Shown in pieces: positions 34,807 to 46,400 of a stretch of DNA of 64,000 nt; position 1 is the first letter of the stretch; every line of letters starts with the position of its first letter. This DNA comes from Paraconiothyrium sp. Pb-2020. Its lineage: Eukaryota > Ascomycota > Dothideomycetes > Pleosporales > Didymosphaeriaceae. A program made the translations under genes and the position numbers. The DNA lies in assembly GCA_022419385.1 (NCBI GenBank), contig JAJUBI010000002.1, positions 1,736,001-1,800,000 of the forward strand, given 5' to 3'. The notes under the pieces are model-generated. The model had not been told where the DNA came from. It saw only the letters and a program-made list of their open reading frames with translations, and did not search any database.

Positions 34807-35799
34807 TCACAAGTGCGACGCGATCCATTCGTACCAGCCCTTCACATCTGCCCCGTCCCCACCAATCACATGGCCGCCATGCACGGTAACGGTGGTCCCC
34901 ACTTCCTCCATCTGACCAAATTCGAAACTGCCCTCGCCTCCCTCGCCTAGCCATTCCCTCTCCTCATCTAAGCCCTCTTCCTCGCCGCTCAGGGCAGCTC
35001 CAGAGTCCTTCAGGCCCTTTGCCCGACTTTGCCTAACCTCCGAAATAGCCTTCTCCAGCTGTTGCGTGACAAGATGTGGTGGTAGTGCCGTAAATAGATC
35101 CATCTTGTTCGCAGCTATTAGCACGGGAATTTCCTTGGGCCCCTTGCTAGTGGTAGCCCCTGTATATCGCTTCTGCAAGGCCAGCAAGACGTCGTGTAGA
35201 TACTCTGCAGTCTCATTGAGGCCTGCCTCCTCGGCGACCGTCGCCGCATCAACAACGAATATGATGCCGCGAACATTGGTAGGATTGGCCAGCTGCGTCG
35301 TCGCAAAGTGGCGTAGTTTGCCATGGCCAGGGGTATCGTTCAGCAGGAAGCGGCGCGAGCGTTCATACGCTGGGTCGCCCGGCGAGCGGTAGTGCGACGA
35401 CTGGGGCGTGTGGTCTTCAGGGAGGAGGACCTCGATAGCCAAGGGGGCGGTTGATGTGTGTGTCTGAGCTACGACTTTGCGTTCCGTCTGGCGGTTGAGT
35501 CAGTCTTTGAGCTGGGTGCTGCTGAACAGGATGCAAGTAAATGACGGATTGCGACGCGGTCTCCCAGACGTGGAGGTGTAAAGACCGGAAGAACGCACCA
35601 GAGTAAGAAAAGCCGTCTTGCCTGCACCACTGGGGCCAATAAGCAGAAAGGAGGGCAGTGTCGTAGGCGTCGCTTTGCGGTAGATGAACTGGTGCAGCAG
35701 GATCGGGAGCAGCACAGCGATGAGGAACGTGATAGCGATGGTTGAGCCCTTCGGAGCGAAGGCCGCCGTAGCCCAACTGTCCTCGTCGTACCACGCCAT
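34807..35799 (-). CDS. SRP102: Signal recognition particle receptor beta subunit
   Basis: Exon 1 (35799-35599) and exon 2 (35487-34807), joined across a 111-nt intron (35488-35598), give 293 residues. The SR-beta protein is a membrane-anchored small GTPase of the endoplasmic reticulum that recruits SR-alpha so that ribosomes with SRP dock at the translocon. The N-terminus has one transmembrane segment (TIAITFLIAVLLPILLHQFIY), then the P-loop LLIGPSGAGKTAFLTL. The junction leads to ERKVVAQTHTSTAPLAIEV. The G3 region reads LLNDTPGHGKLRHF, and the G4 motif is ANKMD. An acidic insert (EEEGLDEEREWLGEGGEG) precedes the final Trp-rich helix. The donor GTGCGT and acceptor CCAG are acceptable and both phase 0. 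Confidence 0.91.
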
Positions 35800-36953
35800 G
35801 TGTGAAGGGGTGCGCGCTTGTATCCGTCAACAGTGTCTGGCGTGGGGGGCGGTCGAAAGATGACGACAGCGTGTTGTGCCCTGAAGGTTTTCGCGAGCGA
35901 CGCCGGCGCCGTTCGCGGAACAAAAGCCGCGAGCCGACGGGAGCTTATCGCAGCTTCACATCACGTCAACCACGCCTCACCCGTCGATAGACTGACAATA
36001 AGGAGAAGGGCCGCCTGCTTGATTTCAAACTACACACGCTTTTGGAACTATATAATCATACATAGACAAGGCCACCATCAGTAGCACTTGGTGGTCATCC
36101 CCTCTTCTTATTGCAGTCTCCAGCTCTCTTGCGCCGACCATGATCCGTGACCCGTCATTCATACATTCCATGAGCCGCGCCATGTCTACCGAGCGGCACG
36201 GCAGACACCGCCCACGCCCGGCAGCTATAGCATAACAAAAAGGGTATGTCCGTCCGATGTTTTTTTTTACCAATGCTCCATGCGCAGCCTGTGCATACAT
36301 TCCAGAGACTCCATACATTGCCGTGATAGATTCCAGCCCGCCCACCCACCGAACACCTTTCGCAGCCGCCTGGATGCGCAAACCCGAATAAGTAATGAGA
36401 CATTAAGACAATACGAGACAAGGAACAGGGATATAGAAAGGGTCGCTCATGCAAGTCATCAGGTCGTGACATGACGGAAGCGCTTGTGCAGGACTAAAAA
36501 TGCTGGTCAAAGAAAACAAGACGAGCATAGAATGCCCACTTGGAGCTGTGTAGAAAGCGATGAGCAGGACTAGCCAGTCCTTGAGTCAAGGCAGGCGCCG
36601 TGATGCGCGTGCATAGAACCGCCGCGCGCACCCATTTCGTTATGCACGCTTCCTTCATGCCGCCCGCTTGCCTTGGGTGTTATGCCGCGAGAAATGGTAT
36701 TCCTGCGTAGTTCGGGCGGTGCGAGGGTGCCATTGGCTGGGACTCATCGCTTTCTAGCCAATCGAATTAAACTATGGTGTTGTAACCTGTTGTGGAGACG
36801 GAGTTGTTGCTGGGGATGCGGCGGTGTTGCACCCATGCGCTGCGCAGAGGACATGCCGATATCAGCTGTGCTGCGCTTGAACGAGTTCAGGACCAGCGAA
36901 CTGTTGATAATCGGTCAGCAGCTATGACAAGGCGCCTCAAGCTGGCTCGCTCA
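35800..36953. other. Intergenic, about 1.15 kb
   Basis: This lies between the SRP102 start and the 3' end of the NDT80-family gene. It should hold the SRP102 promoter and the 3' untranslated region of the regulator. No gene was recognised. Confidence 0.5.
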
Positions 36954-39799
36954 TCAGTAGCCTGCGGCATGCGCATGTTGCGGCGCATGTACGTCGGGGT
37001 AGTATCCGCGACTCGTCTCCATGCCTTGGAAGCGGCCGCATCCTCCGACTTGCCATGAGCCACCTAAGCCAGTCGAGACAGGATACTCTTCTTTGATTCT
37101 TCGGTCCAAAACAGGGGGTATTGAGCTTTCCACTTTGGGTTGTATGGCCTCAAAAATTGGAGCGGGGTAATATTGGTAGTCGTTGTGCGACTGGATCATC
37201 TTGTTGTCTTCATCGCTGGCCATGTGATGATCCCCCACGAAGCTCTCAACCGGACCCCCACTGAGAGAGCTTGCAGAGCTCACGGTGTGGCTACCCATGG
37301 GGCTCGGATCCAGCGAGTAGGTAGTGCCTCTGTACATTGCACCACCAAGGCCTGATGATCCACCGCCGGATAGACCATTGCGATAGCTGGTAGTATACTG
37401 TGCGCCATTCGCGCCATATGCATGGGGCCCTTGGCCAGGACCACCGGTACCACCTGCACCGCGCGAGGCACCCGCATTGTGTGGACCCTCGTTCGAATAG
37501 TGGCTAGGTGATCGTCCACGAACCACAACTGGATGAGACGACCGTGCAGCCACCTTGACCCACCGAGCTTCTTTGTCTCTAGGATTTTGGATGTTCGCCC
37601 AGAGCTCGACGATGAGATGGAAGTATTGTTGCTGAGCGCGACGCTTACCGTTGTTAGCAGTAGCTGACTTGAATTGTATGCGCTCAAAGCCGTGCTGATA
37701 GCTGTTTTGCGCATGGCTAGTTGGTGAGTACGACTGTGAAGAGTCTGAGTCGCTTTGTAGGGGGAGTAAGAAGCCGGTCGTTTGTCCGGACTGATGAAAG
37801 GTACTGATACCATAGCTTCCATGTTCGTGGGTTTTCCCTGGAGGCATTGGGGAGAGTATCTCCTTCTTCATCTGCAATTGTGGTCCCTTGTCACGTTTGG
37901 GCGTATGTTGGATCAGCTCAATGCTTTTTCCGCCAGAACCATCGACCGCCGCGGCCAATGACACAGCCATGGACTGTATCTGTTCATGGGGCTTGTTGCC
38001 ACCTTGTTCCAAGTAAAGGCGACCGTTGTTTATCCATGGATGTAGGTTGAAGTGGACTGTCACGGCGAAATAGTTCCGTCGATAACAGGTCCAAACGCCG
38101 TCACTGGACATGAAGAAACCCTTTTCAATTTTCGCGTCGATGCTTGGGGTGATCTTTGACCCATCGCAGATGAGGTTGCAGTAGTCCTCCTGGGTGTTGA
38201 AGGGGGGAGTCCCCTCTCCGGGGCGCTCAGCCTGGCCGTACCCACCCATGGAGAGGCTCGTATATGACGTGGTTAGAGGCATGGTGGCGGCAACAACACT
38301 CCGCGGTGTCTCGGGAAGAGAACCGTAACGGGAAACGTCGGAATGGCGAGGTGAGAGAGTGTGTGGATGTCGAGACAAGCCTGGTGTAGATGTAGTATAA
38401 TTATCCCTGGCCGACGCACCCATGGACGGTGACACGGGGTTGCCCATCCCCGGTGATCGTGCTGGAGGCAGCATAACCGATGGCGAAGGGTCAGTCCTGC
38501 CGTGTTGATGTCAGCTGCCATGCAATACGATCAAGGTTTTACATGTACAAGGGCGCCACGAAAAGGTTACCTACATCATGGATGTTCGTCGAGTTGACGA
38601 CATGGTACCGGCGTAGTACCCTGTGTTATAGTTCGCTATGGGAAGGGGGTTGTGGTGGAAATAGCTGGAAGGAGCGCCGAGAGATGTGTAGGCTAGCTGC
38701 GATGATGAGTTGGAGCTGGGTGAGGCAGAGATAGACCCCGATCCCGTGTCGGAAAGAGCCGCACTAGGTTGATACCTATGAGCAGAGTTAGTCAACCCAA
38801 CAAAACAACGTACGTTATCGGCCAAAGTGATGCCAACGATAGTGATGTGTAACCGTCGAGTGGGTGGTACGGTGCAAGCTGGCAACCAGGCCAGGGACGA
38901 TGTGGGCATCGCCGCTAGCCTTGTCGTGTGATCAATGTGACAGACCAGCGTGCTGGAAGAGCTAGGTGCACCATGCGTCCGGGACGTGTGTGACAGGAGA
39001 CATGACGAAGACGTGTTTGTTTCGGCGGTCGTGGAAGGCAGAGCTTGGGCAGCACCAGCGAAGAGGCGTCGAGGCACGCATGGACTGGGGGCCGCAGGAC
39101 AAGGCAACACTGCGGAGCCCGGCATGCCGACCGGGACGACAAGAACCAATGAGACGGGATACTTACGAGGCTTCGGGACGATGAGAGTTGTAGCTCCTTG
39201 TAATGGAGCTTAGAGGAATGCCGGTCGCTGACTGGCCCAGCGTGCTTTCGCGCCTGAGCTGATCGGAAACGCCAGCGGTGAAGGGACTATGATGTGCATG
39301 AGCACCAATGTGATCGATGCATTCTTGCTCCGAAGAGAAGGGGTTTTCCGATGCCAATGGCAGAGAAGGTTGAAGGACTGCTTGGTTTGGGGGTCAGCCA
39401 ATCAAGGAGCGACAGACGGCGCGTCGTTGTGCAAGGTGTAGGACAGAAACGGACAACGTGCACCCGCCGACAATATGAGTGCACGCGTGGGACGTGGTCG
39501 CACAAAGCTCCGCGATCGGGTGCAGAGGTGCAAGAGTGGCACTACAGGAGCGGGCAGAAGGCGAGAACAGCGGCCCCACAGTGTGTAGCGGTAAACAGAA
39601 GGGGAAGGAAAAAACAGGGCGCAGGCTCGCGAGCCAATATAAGAAAGGAGTGGAAGAATGTGGAATTTGTGGAAGAATGCGGAGAAGGGCGCCGGTTTAT
39701 GGGCAGGCAGTGGGTGTGCCGCGCGTGGGAACCTGAGGCTTTGCTTCTCGCCGGGCAGGGAGATGGAGGTGCGGTTAAGGCTGACTTACCTTGGTTCAT
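36954..39799 (-). CDS. vib-1: VIB-1/XprG-like NDT80-family transcription factor
   Basis: Four exons: 39799-39790, 39377-39167, 38775-38575 and 38496-36954, giving 654 residues. The NDT80/PhoG DNA-binding domain, an Ig-like fold, spans roughly residues 245-485: FNTQEDYCNLICDGSKI, GFFMSSDGVWTCYRRNYFAV, and YFHLIVELWANIQN with DKEARWVKVAARSSHP. The N-terminal part keeps family blocks across the splice sites (LPLASENPFSS, SITRSYNSHRPEAS/YQPSAALSDTG, SMM/TDPSPSVMLPPARSPGMG). VIB-1 and XprG control secreted proteases, starvation responses and heterokaryon-incompatibility cell death. The first coding exon is only 10 nt (ATGAACCAAG), and introns 1 and 2 are 412 and 391 nt, while intron 3 is 78 nt. 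Phases agree at every junction. The Gly/Ser-rich C-terminus is likely the activation region. Confidence 0.88.
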
Positions 39800-41400
39800 A
39801 TTGCAGCGCAGCCGCAGCAGCAGCGCTCTTAGAACGCCCGTTTGGGGCCTGATGGTCGCTGCGACTCCTTCCAGAGGCCGCCCGGGGGGAAGCGAATCTC
39901 ACGCCTTCAGCTCCTTCGCTCTTTGCGAATCCGACGTGCTGGGACCGCAGTCAACGGCGTCGGTTGTGGCGAGCTCCCTAGTCGCTGACGGCGCTTATGT
40001 TGCTGTTGTTGCGGGCTCAAGGTGTGCCGCCGGGCGAGCTCGTGGCGGGACGGCTGCGAGTGAGGCGTGGGTGGATAAGACCGCGGCGGTGCAATACCTC
40101 GTTCTGGTGCAGAGACGAGCTCTACGGGCGTGTCGACTGCCGTTGTTGGTTCGCTTGAAAGGAGATCCGGGGGTTTAGCCGGTACAGTACAGGCTCAGGC
40201 ACAGGAACAGGGGGTGGATAGGATCCTCGATTAGCTGCCGCTGCCTGTGATGGATGGTGGGCTGCCGAATGCGTCGAGTTTCAATGCTCGGTGCTGGATG
40301 TTCAATGCTGGAGTATGCCGCAGAGGACCCCGGCCAGCAAGCTCCGCAATGCGCGCCTTGACCAGCAGATTGGGTTCGTGATGCGCGTCGTTCGCTCTGA
40401 CCACACCGACTCGTCGACAGCAGAAGATGCTGCCAGGCTTAGTAACGAGGCTGGCGCAAGGCGGTGACGGGAAATGACAGAATGACAGTGGACTGCTCTC
40501 CTCGAAGCCCAAGCGTGGGGACGGCCGGTGGACCTTAAGCGTCAACGCTCTCGAGGCGACACCTCAGGCCGTCAGGTGCGCTTTGCTTCTTCCCGTCTCC
40601 ACAGATCTCGAATTACGCGATGCGGACGCACAGACAGGCACTGATCTGCTAGCCGACCCCGGTTCCTGGCGGCTGCGACGTCGGTCGTGAGATGGCGGAT
40701 GCTGTCGAGACTTTGCTGTGACCTGTCAGTGCCTGGGCTGGCGCAATCTGGTTGAAACTTACAAGGTTGCTCCTGCAGCTGCCCTAAAGCAACACTGTGG
40801 CGCCGACTGATTTCGAGAGTGGCTGTTTCGGCGAGCGCGCTGGCTTGTCACTTGTCGTCGAGTCGTTAGCGATCTGCGCGGAGGCCGGGTTCGCGGATCT
40901 GCTCGTCGACGTCGTCTGTATGCGCCGGGGCTGTGGTGTAGCCGATACGATGTCTCGGTTCCAGGGCTTGGTGGGAGGGCCGGTGGTGAGGGCAGGCTGG
41001 GTGGGGAACGAAGTAGATGTGTAGCAGACGGCGAGCAAAGTATCTTGGAGGAGCGAGATGGGGACTGAGATATATGCACTTTGCCTTTTGCTCCCAAACG
41101 GCTTAACGGCTTCCTGCTCGTAGCCTGGTTGCACAAGGCCGCCAGGACCAGCAGATCCCGTGATCTCTGTTCTCGAAGATTGCTTGGTAGGGAGCCAGCA
41201 CGAGAGAAAAACAACGGACGCAGGGTGACAGGTAGGGATGGGGCAGCCACAGACGGGGGGTAGATGACGGCGGAGAATTAATCTGAAGAGCAGGATGAAG
41301 CAGGACAGACGGGCCGGTACAAGTACAGTGTGAAGTGGGCTAGGGCACTCAGGGCTATAGATTGATACAGAATAGACAGGGAAGCTGGGGCTTGGGGGGA
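39800..41400. other. Upstream region of the vib-1-like gene, no gene seen
   Basis: No protein is recognisable, although several frames are open by chance because the sequence is GC-rich. Part of it is probably the 5' leader and promoter of the vib-1-like gene. Confidence 0.45.
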
Positions 41401-43450
41401 GTTGGTCGGGTTGTTTGGCTGAAAGAAGAAGTGCCTACCAAGCTGGTAGCTTCAACGCATCTCTTGCGGTGATGGATCAAGATTCAGCCCCAGAGCAGAT
41501 GGTGCGAATCGCGCGGCTCAGACCAGCGCCGTTCTCTAGCACCACGGTAGCATTGGCGAGCTGCAGCAGCGACCATTTCCCAAAGAGGCGTCTCTATATC
41601 TCCGATGTCAGGGAGAGCGGATTTGCCCCAGGGCCCGGGCTCGCATCTTTCTCGAAAGGTCGCTGGCCCACGCAGCGCGTCGCATTCCTTGCACCAGCGA
41701 CCAAGGCCCGAGAGCGCAGCGGGGACCGGGCGTGCAGCGCGGTGGAGAGATTGGCTCGCCTGGGCCGTCACTCTCCCGTGCAGCGACGCAGGAACATTGG
41801 CCACGACACGGCGCTCCATGGGGCGACTCGACACGGCAGCACCATCCAGCAGCTCGGGTCCGCGATGTTTCATCTGGGCCGGCACCCATGCAGCGAACAG
41901 ATGATCTCGCGGCGGGCTAGCAGCGCAGAGGCGACGGCGCTGCTCGGCGGCGACGGTGGGCGCGCCACGGGCCGTCGCTAGCTGGCAGAGTGGAGCGGGC
42001 GCGGGCGGGCGCGGTGGGCAGAGGCAGCGGGCGCGGTGAGTTATCATCACCGGCGGGTCGAGTGGCCGCTGCGCAGAGGGGAGAGGTGGCAGCGCTCCGA
42101 GGAGCAGCAGCAGCAGCGGCAGCGGCAGCGCAGCGGGGCCAGGTGCGCCGCCAGATGCAACCCTTCGCCTGGAGGTTCGAGGAGAGCAGCTGGGCCGTGG
42201 TGGAGAGTCGCAGCATTGGCGGCCCGGCCGCTCGGTACGCTGCGCAACGCTCCGAAAGCAGCGCCCGCAGGTGGTGTGCGAGCAGCCAGTCGCCGGCCAG
42301 CGCGGCGGCGGGGGCGTGACGGCGAGCTGCGAGGTGCCTCGGCGGGCGGCAGCCTGCGCGGCGAATTGGGCGCGTGAACGGTGAGGGCCACGAAAAGCGA
42401 GCCCTTGGCCGCTCCCTTGCGTCTGGTCCGCGGTGGGAGGGGCGGGGGTGTCGTGAGGAAGGAGCGAGTGGTGACGTGCAGCCCGCGGTTGCTCCTTCCC
42501 GCGCCATCCCCAACCGGCCAAGCGCCCCGCTACGCCGCCAAACCACCGTATCGCTGCCACGCCTGGAGGCCTCTCGCCCTCACCACCACGACCGCACTCC
42601 TCCTTGCTTTCGACACGCGCGGGCGTGACCTCGCCGTCCCAGTCCGCCTGCCTCATGTGTCTCGCACGTTGCGGCTGCCCGCTGCCCAGCGCCCGGGCCG
42701 GCCTGACCGCTACATGGCAGCACCTGGAGACGTGGACGAGACGAGCTCTCTAATCCGCTAATCTGCCTGCATTGCATTCCTTGCCTCGACAGAGATGCCC
42801 GCCTGCGCCGCCGGCCAATCGCCCGCGCGCATCCCAAGGCTGGCGGCAGCTCTCTCCACCGCTCTGCCTCCATGCCAGCAGTCATCTGATGCCGCTCGAA
42901 ACAGCATGCGAGAGCAGCCCGAGCAGGGCTGCCGCTGTCTCCCGGTGCCTCGCGCGCACTAGCAGCGCCCCCGGCACTTGCCAGCCATTTCACCGCGTCC
43001 ACCGCATCTACGCACGACAGCCCGTTGGGGCAGATGAGATGGTGGCTGCGCGGGTGCGCAGGAGATCACGGCCCCTTCGAGCTGCCGCAGCGCATCATCA
43101 GGTCACAAGACACTATGCTTCTCTGCACGGAATCCGGCTTCGAGGCACACCGGCCTGCAGCCTCCCGTCCATCCCGTGACCCTCGCCCGGGGCGTCCAAA
43201 CAGAGGCCACTGCCCGCGAGATTCATGGCGGCCTGCAGCAGCCTCAATGTACTACGGAAAGATTAGGGACCGCAACTGCGCAGAACTCAATGTCTCAGCC
43301 GGCTCCAGATGGCTCCATGAGGCGGTATCGCATTGACGCTGTCGCATGCCCTGCTTCGGCCACTGCAGATGAGCAGTTACACCAGCTCCACCCATTCCAG
43401 CCCCGAGATCAGAGACCTGTGGCCCCCCTGAAGCGGCTGACGTGATGTCG
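41400..43450. other. GC-rich block with many chance open frames
   Basis: This block is visibly richer in G, C and CpG than its surroundings, and nearly all six frames stay open for long stretches, the largest being 41484-42656 on the minus strand. The translations are Arg/Pro/Ala-rich and match no family I know. A short imperfect AGC/GGC triplet run lies at 42103-42135. I do not call a gene. Confidence 0.5.
42103..42135. repeat. Short AGC/GGC triplet run
   Basis: Five AGC units, interrupted onwards by GGC units. It is a simple repeat in a GC-rich non-coding block. Confidence 0.7.
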
Positions 43451-46400
43451 TGGTCACTCTCGACGAGCAACGTCTACCAACAGCGGTACGGGCCGTCACT
43501 GAGAGGTTGAACCCACTGTGAAGTGCTTCCAGAAACCAGTTCGCCCGCTGGTCGCTTGCTTGGGACGACTAGGAGTCGACCAGTGATTTGAAGCTGCTCC
43601 TGTTGTTCCGTCCCAGCCTCTAGCTTTGTCTCGGGCAACCACTCTTTCCGTCGAGAATCATCTCTGCATATACCCTTACTACCGGCCTCCGTCAGATTGC
43701 CCCTATCGGTCAGTGCTGATGGCAAGTAACCCGACACCATGGCCGTGCCTCAGTCGATCAGACATAGATCAATTTGAATCTCGAGTCCTGTTTCCCCACT
43801 CTCGAGGCATACGAGATGATGGACTATTGACCATTCGATCACTTGCAGCATCGGACAGCACTACTGCTGCCAGACATAGGTGGCGGCTGTCAGCTGGCGA
43901 TCATAACACTCGGGATGACCAGCACAATGATCTCGGTTCACGAACTCCTTAATCCCAAGGCCACCGTTACCAGCTTCTCCATGTCCGGGAGATGTGCGAT
44001 AGTGACAATGGATGAACACTGGTCAGCGTGGGCGCCGCGCAAGCCTCCTGCACGACCTGCCATTTGCGACATGTATACTCGCACAGCCGATCTGGTGAAA
44101 CTGTTGAATCTTCCACCCCACACTAAAGCAGTGGACGACCTTTGATGCCCTTGGATGCATTCTATTTCGTAGGAATATTGACAAGTTTTTAGCTCGACAG
44201 CGCGGATTGCAATGTCAGAACACGTCTCATGGCTTTTCTGAGCAAGGTGGGCCGTAATCTGCTCAAGCTCGTATACTCTTGTACGGCGTTCTGAACGCAT
44301 GTTGCGGAAGGTCGGCCTCCAATTTTTCACGTTTTCTTGATCAACCTGCTTTCCAATTTCCTCATTGGCGAATCTCGGTAGCGAAATAACAGTGTAGTAC
44401 GGCACGGCCGATGACATCCGAGTGATTTCTCGACAGATTGGTTCGTCACGCAGCTCGTACCACGGATCGCCCACCAACCATGTCAGGCATCACGCTACCC
44501 ATATCCCTATTCCAACAAAGGAGTTAGCGAAGAGCTGGACGTCCTTTGTTCATGCAGCTCACACTCACACGACGCCTTCTTATCGGCGCCGAAGGTACTC
44601 AGTATGACCGTACCTGTCCTGTCATACTGACCAGTAGTTCGGCAAGAAATTTTCCTATGTGTGGCTCGCTTGTTCGAGGCTCACTCGTGCGTAGAAGCAC
44701 CTCGTGCGTTACTTTTGACCATCGCGTGCAACTGAACTTATGCAAATGGCCTTTCGGCAGTGCATTCGGCGGCTTCCCGAGAAGAGCGGACACAATGTTG
44801 GCGTTGTAGAACCAGCGGCTCCTCTGATCAGGTCATGAACGATTGGCCCGTGCGAACATAAAAGACGCAAACTTCGAAGATACTCTACGGTACAAGTTCC
44901 CGCTGGCCGGTTCTGGTCAAGCAGGTTACAAGTTTGTTTCAGGCGTTAGATGGAGGAACATTCCTATTGCAGGATTTTGCTCAAGCTCTCTAGTGCTTCT
45001 CCGTCGGGTGTACAGCACGAGCGTCGTCACAAACTACGCCCATCGCCTATGAGAATGGCACAAACCTGCAGGACATAATGTGGGGACAGGCAATCAACAA
45101 CGCCACAGTTCCGCAACATGCAGGTGCCGTATTGATTCAAAGCGCCATTATGGTTTGCCTCTGCCAGCAAGCGTGTGGACAACGGCTGATCTCAGATTCC
45201 TGCTGCGTCGTCAACTTCTGTCGAGGTCAATGCTCTCATCACCAACTCGCCGCTTATTTCTCGGGGTCCAATCATTTGGTCTATCAACAACACATGAACG
45301 GGGCGCGCTATGACCGCCCATGAGCGCTGCATAATATTTGTGGTTCCGTGTCAGCTGGGCACGGCAGTCTGCGCTAGAGCGAGGCTGTGGTGAGCAGTTG
45401 TTCACCTTTGCGCTGGCTGGGCGAACCACCATTCCTACCTAAGATAGATTCACGATCCCTTTGCTGATACCTATTAGGCCATTTCTTCCTCGTGAGCAAT
45501 TTTTGACATCACATTAATTGGTCCGTTTGATTCACAATGTCCCTCACGAACAATCAATTGGAGGCTTTTCCGAGCGTGTTCAACTAGCACTGCTCGATGA
45601 GAGATCCGCGCTCAAACACCGCACTTGACGACCAATCACTTGTCGAAAGACTAGATTGCAGTAAGCCGTTGAGCTCCTTGATGCCTGACTTGCCTCGACA
45701 TCAGAAACTTGTCAGGTGTCTGATAGGGCTTGGATATCTCCACAGTGAAGCTCAAATCATTCCTTTACAGCATGTTGCTGTATATTGTTCTGCATAGCCG
45801 GCAAACACTGCCCACCCGCAAAGCTAACTAGAATCCACCCATCAATAGTGAAACATACATTCTTGCGGAGAATCCAACGCCGAAGCGAAGAACCAATCTT
45901 CGCCCCTGGCCATGGCCAGACTGTCTGCAATATGGCCCGGCCACGCCCTCATCAATACGAACCCCAAAGCACGGCCACGCTATGACCGCGTGAAACTTGC
46001 TTTCTCGTAGCACGATTTAGAAGCTCTCCACCGCGCCTCACTTCAATCTGGTGAGTCTGATGGCTGACTGTAAGGCTCGTGCTCGTTGACCGGTGTCGTG
46101 TCTTGCTTGCCCTAGCGCAGTACAGCTGCAGAGTCGGAAGATCATCTGTCGGGCGGTAATGGCACTGCTTGCCCAGCCTTTGTTGTCGGAGAAATAATGG
46201 AATGATGGGCGCAGGGTCCCGTGTGGTGGGTGCGCGCTTGGGCTGTTTGGGTAGGTCGTTGGGTCAGTGAGGAGAGCAGTATGACGAGAAGGGGCGAATT
46301 GTGGAGTTTCAGGGTTCGAGAGGGCCCCATGGTTGAGGGGGGATGTCTGGAACTCAGGTTCCTCTCCGACTATTTGTAGGTATGAAGTCGTTTCTGTTAC

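Noticed and set aside
39294..40178. 294-codon plus-strand frame
   Set aside because: It covers exon 1, intron 1 and part of exon 2 of the VIB-1-like gene on the other strand and has no family resemblance.
41484..42656. 390-codon frame on the minus strand
   Set aside because: It lies in a GC-rich block where nearly every frame is open. The product is Arg/Pro/Ala-rich without any known motif, and competing frames of similar length overlap it.
43938..44477. 179-codon minus-strand frame of fairly normal composition
   Set aside because: It begins with TTG, has no ATG near its start, no recognised domain and no flanking splice structure.
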